Part shown: positions 17,357 to 24,860 of the stretch, piece after piece
Layout: each line of letters starts with the position of its first letter
How positions within the stretch are numbered: position 1 is the stretch's first letter
Origin: an uncultured Lachnospiraceae bacterium
GTDB lineage: Bacteria > Bacillota > Clostridia > Lachnospirales > Lachnospiraceae
Length of the DNA: 64,000 nt
NCBI GenBank assembly: GCA_910589105.1
Contig: CAJUST010000013.1
Location: forward strand, 1 to 64,000
Reading direction: 5' to 3'
Notes under the pieces: generated by a model
The model's database searches: none
Seen by the model: only the letters and a program-made list of their open reading frames with translations
What the model was told of the DNA's origin: nothing
Program-made: the position numbers and the translations under genes

Positions 17357-19405
17357 ATGGCAGAAATAGCGCTGCTAAGTCAGGAAACGATTGATAAAAT
17401 AGCGGCGGGGGAAGTAATAGAGCGTCCTTCTTCCGTCGTGAAAGAACTGGTGGAAAATGCCATTGATGCAAACGCAACCGCTATTACAGTCGAGATTAAA
17501 GACGGCGGCCTGTCCTTGATCCGGATTACGGACAATGGATGCGGCATTGAAAAATCTCAGACCGCGCTTGCGTTTTTAAGGCATTCCACAAGCAAGATTA
17601 CATCTGTCGAAGATTTGTTAAACGTTTCTTCCCTTGGATTTCGGGGTGAGGCGCTTTCCAGCATTGCGGCTGTGGCGCAGGTGGAGCTGATTACAAAGAC
17701 GGCAGGGGAGTTGACAGGGGCGCGGTATGTCATAGAAGGCTCCGTGGAAAAGGAACGGGAAGAAATCGGCGCGCCGGACGGGACGACATTCCTTGTGCGG
17801 AATTTATTTTACAATACGCCTGCCAGACGCAAGTTTTTAAAAACGGCGCAGACGGAAGCGGGATATATCCATACCATGGTAGAGCGCCTTGCATTGTCAA
17901 GGCCGGATATTTCCTTTAAGTTTATGGCAAATAACCAGATGAAACTGCATACATCGGGCAATTCCAGCGTAAAAGACGTGATTTTCCAGATTTACGGACG
18001 GGAGATGACGGCTTCCCTGATTAAGATGGAAGAACAAAATGAGCTGTTTTCCGTAACAGGCTATATCGGAAACCCGTCTGTTTCAAAGGGAAACCGGAAC
18101 TTTGAAAATTATTTTATTAATAGCCGCTACATTAAAAGCTCCCTGATTTCCCAGAGCATGGAGGCGGCTTATAAAAACTTCCTTATGCAAAGGCAGTATC
18201 CGTTTTGCGCGCTCTATTTTCAATTTGACGGGCAAATGTTAGACGTAAATGCGCATCCGTCCAAAATGGAATTGCGTTTTACGAATCAGGAAGGCATTTA
18301 TCAGGCTCTTTATGACTGCATACGGGATAAATTAATGCAAAAAGACCATATTAAATCTGTAACAGTAGGAAAACCGGAAGAACAAAAACCCGTAAAGCCA
18401 AAAAAAGCTGCTCCGGAACCATTTGAGAAAAACCGTCTGGCGCAGGTTCTGGCAGACGTAAGAAAAGACTCACCTTATGAACCAAAGTATCCAGCCCACC
18501 AGACAACTTCTATCGATATTTCAGGCAGACAGACAGTCCAAAAGGATTGTTCAGGCGAACAGGAAATTTCGATGGATGCATCAAGCGGACAGACAGTTCA
18601 AGCGGATTTTTCCATTCGTCAGACTTCTATGGATGCATTGGGCAAACAGGGAATTTCCATGGACACGTCAGGCGGACAAACGCCAATGGATGCTTCAAAC
18701 GGACAGAAAAATCCGGCGGATACTGCCAATGGACAGAAAAATCCGATGGAAACCGCAGGAGAACAGCCGCAGTTTGTTCAAGAGGAAATCGTTTATCAGG
18801 GTAAATTTTTGTCGGAACAGGCAAAACAGTTCCATACGGTGCTTGGGCAGTTGTTTGGGACATACTGGCTGGTGGAATATAAAGAAGCATTGTTTATTAT
18901 TGACCAGCATGCCGCGCATGAAAAAGTTCTGTACGAAAAAACAGTGCGTTCCTTAAAAAACAAAGAATACACGTCTCAGCTCCTTTCCCCTCCGATTATC
19001 CTGACCTTGGATTTGGCGCAGCAGCAGGCGTTTTTAAGGTATCAGGAGCAGCTTTCCATGCTGGGGTTTGAGATTGAGCCGTTTGGGGGAAAGGAATACT
19101 CTGTCTGCGGCGTTCCGGCGAACTTGTTCCATCTGGACGCAAAGCAGGTTTTATTGGAAATATTAGACACGGCAAAAGAGCAAAAAACAGCGATGGCGCC
19201 GGAGCTTGTATTGGAAAAAATTGCATCGATGTCTTGTAAGGCGGCTGTCAAAGGCAGCCATGCGATGAGCCTGATAGAGGCAAAAGCCCTTATTGCAGAG
19301 CTTTTAGAGCTGGAAAACCCTTATTTTTGCCCGCATGGAAGACCGACGATAATTTCCATAGGCAAACAGGAACTCGAAAAAAAATTTAAAAGGATTATCA
19401 CATGA
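17357..19405 (+). CDS. mutL: DNA mismatch repair protein MutL (endonuclease type)
   Basis: 682 residues. The N-terminal GHKL ATPase shows ELVENAIDAN, DNGCGI and GFRGEALSSI, with an S5-like domain to about residue 335. The C-terminal dimerisation domain has the endonuclease motif DQHAAHEKVLYE (about 515), the SCKAAVKG segment and CPHGRPT, as in MutL proteins that nick DNA themselves in organisms lacking MutH and Dam. The linker (about 380-475) is unusual: a Gln/Met/Asp-rich string of degenerate repeats. The stop overlaps the miaA start by four bases (ATGA). Confidence 0.97.
   Translation: MAEIALLSQETIDKIAAGEVIERPSSVVKELVENAIDANATAITVEIKDGGLSLIRITDNGCGIEKSQTALAFLRHSTSKITSVEDLLNVSSLGFRGEALSSIAAVAQVELITKTAGELTGARYVIEGSVEKEREEIGAPDGTTFLVRNLFYNTPARRKFLKTAQTEAGYIHTMVERLALSRPDISFKFMANNQMKLHTSGNSSVKDVIFQIYGREMTASLIKMEEQNELFSVTGYIGNPSVSKGNRNFENYFINSRYIKSSLISQSMEAAYKNFLMQRQYPFCALYFQFDGQMLDVNAHPSKMELRFTNQEGIYQALYDCIRDKLMQKDHIKSVTVGKPEEQKPVKPKKAAPEPFEKNRLAQVLADVRKDSPYEPKYPAHQTTSIDISGRQTVQKDCSGEQEISMDASSGQTVQADFSIRQTSMDALGKQGISMDTSGGQTPMDASNGQKNPADTANGQKNPMETAGEQPQFVQEEIVYQGKFLSEQAKQFHTVLGQLFGTYWLVEYKEALFIIDQHAAHEKVLYEKTVRSLKNKEYTSQLLSPPIILTLDLAQQQAFLRYQEQLSMLGFEIEPFGGKEYSVCGVPANLFHLDAKQVLLEILDTAKEQKTAMAPELVLEKIASMSCKAAVKGSHAMSLIEAKALIAELLELENPYFCPHGRPTIISIGKQELEKKFKRIIT
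18505..18774 (+). repeat. Degenerate repeats in the MutL linker
   Basis: This part of mutL is built from related 30-50 base units encoding variants of SGxQ and SMDAS. The clearest pair is the exact 15-mer GGACAGAAAAATCCG at 18701-18715 and 18731-18745, 30 bases apart. The sequence GGCGGACA/AGCGGACA and ATGGATGC also recur. All units keep the reading frame. Confidence 0.75.
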
Positions 19406-20361
19406 AAAAACCTCCACTTATTATTCTTGCGGGGCCGACTGCATCTGGGAAAACCAGTTTATCCGTAAAGCTTGCGCAAAAAATCGGCGGTTCCATTCTT
19501 TCTGCGGATTCCATGCAGGTTTACCGCCATATGGATATAGGTTCCGCGAAAATTATGCCAAATGAAATGCGCGGCGTGCCGCATTATTTAATTGATGAGT
19601 GCGAACCGGAAGAAGAATTTAATATTGTCCGGTTCCAAACGCTGGCAAAAAAATATATGACAGAAATTTATAAAAAAGGCAGAATACCGATTCTTGTGGG
19701 AGGGACAGGCTTTTACATACAATCTGTGCTCTATGACGTGGATTTTTCCAAAGAAGCGGGAAACGGCGCCATACGAAAAGAATTGGAACGGTTTGCGGCA
19801 GAAAACGGGTGTATGGCGCTGCATCAAAAGCTAATGGAAGTTGACAGAATTTCTTCAGAAACGATACATCCGAACAATGTAAAACGTGTGATACGGGCGT
19901 TGGAATTTTACCGGCAGAATGGATATCCGATTTCAGAGCATAACGAAAAAGAACGGCAGAAAAAATCCCCTTATCAATTTGCTTATTTTGTATTGACGGA
20001 AGACCGCAGGCGTTTGTACGAAAGGATTGAACTCCGCGTAGACCAAATGCTTCAAAACGGGCTGTTAGAAGAAGTGAAAGCGTTAAAGGCGAGGGGATGC
20101 CAAAAAGGCATGGTTTCCATGCAGGGATTGGGCTATAAAGAGTTTCTTTCCTATTTGGACGGGGAACTGACGTTTGAAGAAGCGAAAGATTTGCTAAAAA
20201 GGGATACCAGACATTTTGCTAAGAGGCAGATTACATGGTTTAAACGGGAGCGGGACGTAATCTGGCTTGAAAAGGAACGGTATGATCATCAGGAAACCGC
20301 TATTTTAGACAAGATGATTTCGGTATTGGAAGAAAAGGGGATTGCGCATGAATTACAGTGA
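19402..20361 (+). CDS. miaA: tRNA dimethylallyltransferase MiaA
   Basis: 319 residues, typical length. MiaA transfers a dimethylallyl group to N6 of A37 in tRNAs that read UNN codons. It has the P-loop GPTASGKTS at the N terminus, SADSMQVYRHMDIGSAK, PHYLID, the LVGGTGFYIQ motif and the late KRQITWFKR stretch that contacts the anticodon. It starts inside the mutL stop codon (ATGA) and overlaps the next gene by 14 bases, giving a tightly coupled mutS-mutL-miaA-PLP enzyme unit. Confidence 0.97.
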   Translation: MKKPPLIILAGPTASGKTSLSVKLAQKIGGSILSADSMQVYRHMDIGSAKIMPNEMRGVPHYLIDECEPEEEFNIVRFQTLAKKYMTEIYKKGRIPILVGGTGFYIQSVLYDVDFSKEAGNGAIRKELERFAAENGCMALHQKLMEVDRISSETIHPNNVKRVIRALEFYRQNGYPISEHNEKERQKKSPYQFAYFVLTEDRRRLYERIELRVDQMLQNGLLEEVKALKARGCQKGMVSMQGLGYKEFLSYLDGELTFEEAKDLLKRDTRHFAKRQITWFKRERDVIWLEKERYDHQETAILDKMISVLEEKGIAHELQ

Positions 20362-21652
20362 ACAGTTATGGAAACAATACAAAAGCCTTGGAATCAGCAG
20401 GGAAGTGTTTGAATTTGGCAGCAGGATAGAAGATGAGCTTAAGCCGCGGTTTGAAGAATTTGACCGCACAGAAGAATATAACCAGTTAAAAGTGCTGCGC
20501 GCCATGCAAAAATGCAGAGTTTCTGCAGAATGTTTTCATAGCTCAAACGGATATGGTTATAATGATTTAGGGAGGGAGACATTAGAGGCCGTTTACGCGG
20601 AATGTTTCCATGGAGAAGACGCCCTTGTGCGTCCCCAGATTACTTGCGGCACACATGCGCTTTCCCTTGCGCTTTTTTCAAATTTAAGGCCGGGAGATGA
20701 ATTATTGTCTCCTGTGGGCAAACCCTATGACACATTAGAAGAAGTCATCGGCATACGCCCGTCGAAAGGATCTTTGGCGGAATACGGCATATCCTACCGT
20801 CAGGCAGATTTAAAGAAAGATGGAAGTTTTGACTGGGAAGGCATAAAACATGCAATCCATGAAAAGACAAAACTTGTCACAATCCAGCGTTCGAAAGGCT
20901 ATGCGGCAAGGCCGACGCTTTCCGTGGAAAGAATCGGGGAACTGATTGCGTTTATCAAAAAAATAAAGCCGGACATCATTTGTATGGTGGATAATTGTTA
21001 CGGGGAATTTGTCGAAGAACGGGAGCCGTTAGAAGCCGGCGCGGATTTGATTGTCGGTTCTTTGATAAAAAATCCCGGAGGAGGGCTTGCTCCTGTGGGC
21101 GGCTATCTTGCAGGAAAGAAAGAATGCGTCGAGCAGGCGGCATACCGCCTGACTTCTCCCGGCCTTGGAAAAGAGGTCGGAGCTTCCCTTGGCGTAATGC
21201 AGCCGTTTTACCAAGGATTGTTCCTTGCCCCGGCAGTGGTAAACGGCGCCTTAAAAGGGGCGGTGTTTGCCGCAAATGTCTATGAAAGGCTGGGATTTGG
21301 CGTTTTGCCAAACGGGACGGAAAGCAGACATGACATTATCCAGTCTGTGACATTTCAAAATCCCGATGCAATGAAGGCTTTTTGCAAGGGCATACAGGCG
21401 GCGGCTCCAGTAGATTCCTATGTCTCGCCTGAACCGTGGGCAATGCCTGGCTATGACAGCGACGTGATTATGGCGGCGGGGGCATTTGTTCAGGGTTCTT
21501 CGATTGAACTTAGCGCCGACGGGCCTTTAAAGCCGCCCTATTCCGTTTTTTTCCAAGGCGGGCTGACGTGGAGCCATGCGAAATTTGGCATTTTCATGTC
21601 TCTGCAAAAACTTTATGAGCAAAAACTTGTTAATAGGGATTTAATATGTTAG
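20348..21652 (+). CDS. Methionine gamma-lyase-like PLP enzyme (aluminium-resistance family)
   Basis: 434 residues of the COG4100 family, fold-type I PLP enzymes related to cystathionine and methionine gamma-lyases and historically named aluminium resistance protein. Visible features are the substrate/PLP loop CGTHALSLALFSNLRPGDE, the Asp in MVDNCYGEF and the PLP lysine in GSLIKNPGGG. The reaction is not experimentally settled for the family. The ATG at 20348 follows AAGAAAAGGGG; a TTG six bases earlier is possible. The position directly after miaA is common in Clostridia. Confidence 0.88.
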   Translation: MNYSEQLWKQYKSLGISREVFEFGSRIEDELKPRFEEFDRTEEYNQLKVLRAMQKCRVSAECFHSSNGYGYNDLGRETLEAVYAECFHGEDALVRPQITCGTHALSLALFSNLRPGDELLSPVGKPYDTLEEVIGIRPSKGSLAEYGISYRQADLKKDGSFDWEGIKHAIHEKTKLVTIQRSKGYAARPTLSVERIGELIAFIKKIKPDIICMVDNCYGEFVEEREPLEAGADLIVGSLIKNPGGGLAPVGGYLAGKKECVEQAAYRLTSPGLGKEVGASLGVMQPFYQGLFLAPAVVNGALKGAVFAANVYERLGFGVLPNGTESRHDIIQSVTFQNPDAMKAFCKGIQAAAPVDSYVSPEPWAMPGYDSDVIMAAGAFVQGSSIELSADGPLKPPYSVFFQGGLTWSHAKFGIFMSLQKLYEQKLVNRDLIC

Positions 21653-21655
21653 AAT
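21627..21655 (+). promoter_or_regulatory. Promoter of the radC-mre-min unit
   Basis: TTGTTA (21627-21632), a 17-base spacer and TAGAAT (21650-21655) with an upstream TG (extended -10). It overlaps the end of the preceding gene and lies about 62 bases before radC. It probably drives radC and the shape genes behind it. Confidence 0.55.
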
Positions 21656-21717
21656 AATGTGAATGGATTTGGAAATCATTGTCTATTCTTACAGGTAGAG
21701 AGTAGAAAGGATCTTCC

Positions 21718-22410
21718 ATGAACAATCATTTAACGGTAAAAGAATTGCCAGAATCCGAAAAACCCTATGAAAAATGCCTGCGTTATGGCGCGCAGCATCT
21801 TTCCGATGCGGAACTTTTGGCCGTCATTATACGGACAGGGACTTGCGGCAGGCAGTCGGTAGACCTTGCAAAAGATATTTTAAACTGCAAAGAAAAGAGC
21901 CTGATTAACCTTCATTATCTAAGCATAAAGGAGCTGACCGCCATTTCAGGGATTGGAGCCGTAAAGGCTGTCCAGCTAAAATGCGTGGCGGAAATTACCA
22001 AACGCATGGCGAAGGCAGTAAGACGGCAGGGCGTTTCGCTTAGGGATGCTTCTTCCGTCGCCGCATACTATATGGAAGAATTACGTCATGAGGACAGGGA
22101 AAAGCTTTTGCTTTGCATGTTTGATTCCCAATGTGTATTGCTGGGGGAGGAAATCATCTCTGTCGGGACGGTCAACGCCTCCATCGTCTCTCCAAGAGAG
22201 ATTTTTCAAAAGGCATTTTCCTATCAGGCCGTCCATATTATCCTTATGCACAACCATCCCAGCGGGATGCCAGAGCCCAGCGTACAGGATAAACTTGTGA
22301 CAAAGAGGATACGGGAATGCGGCAGTCTGATGGGCATTCATTTATCGGATCATATTATTATAGGTGATAACAAATATTTTAGCTTTAAGGAGGAAAATCT
22401 GCTAGGCTGA
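21718..22410 (+). CDS. radC: RadC/JAB-domain protein
   Basis: 230 residues. An N-terminal helix-hairpin-helix region (about 25-90, with ISGIGAVKAVQLK) is followed by an MPN/JAB domain (about 105-230) with the metal-binding HNHPSGMPEPSVQD motif and upstream E in LGEEIISVG. Once called a DNA-repair protein, RadC has no firmly proven activity; the JAMM motif suggests a Zn-dependent hydrolase. The position immediately before mreB is the classic Gram-positive arrangement. AGAAAGGATC precedes the ATG. Confidence 0.95.
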   Translation: MNNHLTVKELPESEKPYEKCLRYGAQHLSDAELLAVIIRTGTCGRQSVDLAKDILNCKEKSLINLHYLSIKELTAISGIGAVKAVQLKCVAEITKRMAKAVRRQGVSLRDASSVAAYYMEELRHEDREKLLLCMFDSQCVLLGEEIISVGTVNASIVSPREIFQKAFSYQAVHIILMHNHPSGMPEPSVQDKLVTKRIRECGSLMGIHLSDHIIIGDNKYFSFKEENLLG

Positions 22411-22437
22411 CCCATGCAGATTGAAGGGAGAACTACA

Positions 22438-23454
22438 ATGAACAACAATATTTATTGCATTGATTTGGGAACCTGTAACATCAAAGTGTTCTGTAAATCG
22501 ACCGGCAAAATATTAAATGAAAAAAATGCGATTGCGATTGTCAACAAAAACCAGATGTACGCATTTGGGGACGCTGCCTATGCGATGTATGAAAAGGCGC
22601 CGGAAAAGATAAACGTCACATTTCCGATTATCAATGGCGTAATTGCGGATTTCAACAATGTCCAAAATATGATTTTTGAATTTTTAGAAACCCGCGCGAA
22701 AGGGAAAATCCACGGCGCGGAATACATTGTAGCAGTCCCGACTGACATTACGGAAGTGGAGAAAAAAGCGTTTTTTGATCTGTTTTATAAAAGCAAAGTC
22801 AAACCGAAAAATGTGCAGCTTTGTGAAAAGCCGATTGCGGACGCGGCAGGCTTAGGCTTAGACGTAAACCAGCCGACGGGCGTGATGGTAGTGGATATTG
22901 GCGCAGACACAACGGAAATTTCCATAATTTCTCTGGGCGGGCTTGTGTTAAGCGATTTGCTGCATTTTGGGGGCAACCGCATTGACGAGTCGATTATCAG
23001 TTATATCCGGAGAAACTACAATCTTGTCATTGGACAGAAAACGGCGAAATCCTTAAAAGAACGTTTGGGCAGCGGGCTTCCGGGGAGAGAGGAAACCATG
23101 GTAATCGTCGGGAGGGATTTAGTCAGCGGGCTTCCGATTGAACTGGAAATCAGCGCGGAGACCGTGTATGAAGCGACAAAAGACAATTTAAACTCTATCT
23201 GCAATTCCATAAAAATGATTCTGGAAAAAACGCCGCCGGAGGTAGCCAAAGACATTATCCACTCTGGAATTTACATCACCGGAGGCGCGTCCCAAATTCA
23301 AAGTTTAGATGAATTGTTTACGCAGATTACAAATATCAAAGTAAACACCTGTGAGAAACCGGAAGAATCAGTCGTGCGCGGTCTTATGAAAATTATTGCC
23401 GACGATAAAAATAAACATCTGATGTTTAATATGAAGACTAGAATTTTAAAGTAA
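22438..23454 (+). CDS. mreB: Rod-shape actin-like protein MreB
   Basis: 338 residues, normal MreB size. It forms membrane-associated filaments that guide lateral wall synthesis. The phosphate-1 motif is IDLGTCNIKVF, phosphate-2 is VVDIGADTTEISI, and the adenosine motif is GIYITGGASQI. TCN replaces the more usual TAN/TVN in phosphate-1, a mild divergence typical of Mbl/MreBH-like paralogues. The true start is the ATG at 22438 behind GAAGGGAG; an in-frame ATG at 22414 lacks a site. mreC follows after 12 bases. Confidence 0.96.
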   Translation: MNNNIYCIDLGTCNIKVFCKSTGKILNEKNAIAIVNKNQMYAFGDAAYAMYEKAPEKINVTFPIINGVIADFNNVQNMIFEFLETRAKGKIHGAEYIVAVPTDITEVEKKAFFDLFYKSKVKPKNVQLCEKPIADAAGLGLDVNQPTGVMVVDIGADTTEISIISLGGLVLSDLLHFGGNRIDESIISYIRRNYNLVIGQKTAKSLKERLGSGLPGREETMVIVGRDLVSGLPIELEISAETVYEATKDNLNSICNSIKMILEKTPPEVAKDIIHSGIYITGGASQIQSLDELFTQITNIKVNTCEKPEESVVRGLMKIIADDKNKHLMFNMKTRILK

Positions 23455-23466
23455 TTGAGGTAATTT

Positions 23467-24327
23467 ATGAGACGGAAATCCAAATTTCAGCTGCCATCTA
23501 AATATTTGCTGATGATACTGACGCTTGTGTGCGGAATTTTGGTCTATGTCAGCTTTACCATGAATCTGTCCGGCGGCCCGTTAAATACAGTGGCGGGATA
23601 TGTGTTTGTCCCCATGCAAAAGGGCATCAACTATATCGGGCTTTGGTTTTCGGATAAAGCTGACAATTTAAACGACTTAAAAGACGTAATGGAAGAAAAC
23701 CAGCGGTTAAAAACTCAGGTAGACGAGTTGACTTCAGAACTGAATACAATTAAATTAGAGCAATATGAGTTAGATAACCTGCGGGAGCTTTTAGAGTTAG
23801 ACCAAAAATATCCAAGCTATCAAAAAGTGGCGGCGCATGTCATTGGAAAAGACGCTGGAAACTGGTTTTCCATTTTTACGATTGACAAGGGCAGTAAAGA
23901 CGGCATTCAAGTGGATATGAATGTAATAGCCGGAAGCGGGCTGGTTGGGATTGTCACGGACGTAGGCCCCAATTATGCAAAAGTCCGGTCTATTATTGAT
24001 GACCTCAGCAAGACAAGCGGGATGCTCCTAACGACCTCTGACCGCTGTATTGTGCATGGGGATTTACAGGAGATGAACTCCAACCAAAATATTTTGTTCT
24101 CGGAATTGAAAGATTCCGACGACAAAGCGGCAGTGGGAGATCCGATTGTCACATCTCATATCAGCGATAAATATCTTCAGGGTATCTTAATCGGATATAT
24201 CAATACGCTGGAGGTGGATTCCAATAACCTAACGAAATCAGGGACGGTCACTCCGGCAGTGGATTTTGAACATATTTCAGAAGTGCTTGTCATTTTAGAC
24301 AAAAAGGAATCCGGAAGTAAAGATTAG
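23467..24327 (+). CDS. mreC: Rod-shape protein MreC
   Basis: 286 residues. It has a short basic cytoplasmic start, one membrane helix (about 12-30), a coiled coil (about 68-105) and the extracytoplasmic beta-barrel pair containing GSGLVGIVTDVGPNYAKVRS. MreC links MreB inside to PBP2 and RodA outside in the elongasome. It sits between mreB and mreD with short gaps (12 and 11 bases), consistent with one transcript. Confidence 0.96.
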   Translation: MRRKSKFQLPSKYLLMILTLVCGILVYVSFTMNLSGGPLNTVAGYVFVPMQKGINYIGLWFSDKADNLNDLKDVMEENQRLKTQVDELTSELNTIKLEQYELDNLRELLELDQKYPSYQKVAAHVIGKDAGNWFSIFTIDKGSKDGIQVDMNVIAGSGLVGIVTDVGPNYAKVRSIIDDLSKTSGMLLTTSDRCIVHGDLQEMNSNQNILFSELKDSDDKAAVGDPIVTSHISDKYLQGILIGYINTLEVDSNNLTKSGTVTPAVDFEHISEVLVILDKKESGSKD

Positions 24328-24338
24328 CGGAGGCTTAA

Positions 24339-24860
24339 ATGAAACGTAAAATTACAGTGTTACTGATCGTGATTGTCTGTTTTCTTCTGCAAACAACGAT
24401 GTTTCAGGCTCTTTCCATTGCGTCCATATCCCCGAATCTTTTAATCATCGTGACAGCGTCGTTTGGTTTTATGCGGGGAAAAAAGGAAGGTTTGCTCACG
24501 GGTTTTTTCGGCGGGCTGTTTATTGATGTATTCTATGGGGGCGTTCTTGGGTTTTATGCGATGATCTATATGTTTCTCGGTTATGCCAACGGATTTTTCC
24601 GCAAGATTTTTTTCCCGGAAGACATTAAGCTGCCAATGATTCTGATTTTCGCAAGTGACTTATTTAGCAATCTTTTGGTTTATTTTTTCCAGTTCCTATT
24701 CCGCAGAAGGTTTTCTTTTGACTACTATATGATGCATATCATTATGCCGGAACTGGTCTACACAATGTTGGTAACGGTGTTTTTGTATTTTTTATTATTA
24801 AAAATCAATCAAAAACTGGAACTAAGCGAACGGAAAAGGAGCGCGAGGAAATTTGGCTGA
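24339..24860 (+). CDS. mreD: Rod-shape protein MreD
   Basis: 173 residues, almost entirely membrane-embedded, with about five hydrophobic helices between residues 5 and 155 and a basic C-terminal tail (ELSERKRSARKFG). The length and position after mreC identify MreD, the integral membrane partner of MreC in the elongasome. Its 3' end overlaps the PBP2 start by eight bases, so the two are translationally coupled. Confidence 0.93.
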   Translation: MKRKITVLLIVIVCFLLQTTMFQALSIASISPNLLIIVTASFGFMRGKKEGLLTGFFGGLFIDVFYGGVLGFYAMIYMFLGYANGFFRKIFFPEDIKLPMILIFASDLFSNLLVYFFQFLFRRRFSFDYYMMHIIMPELVYTMLVTVFLYFLLLKINQKLELSERKRSARKFG

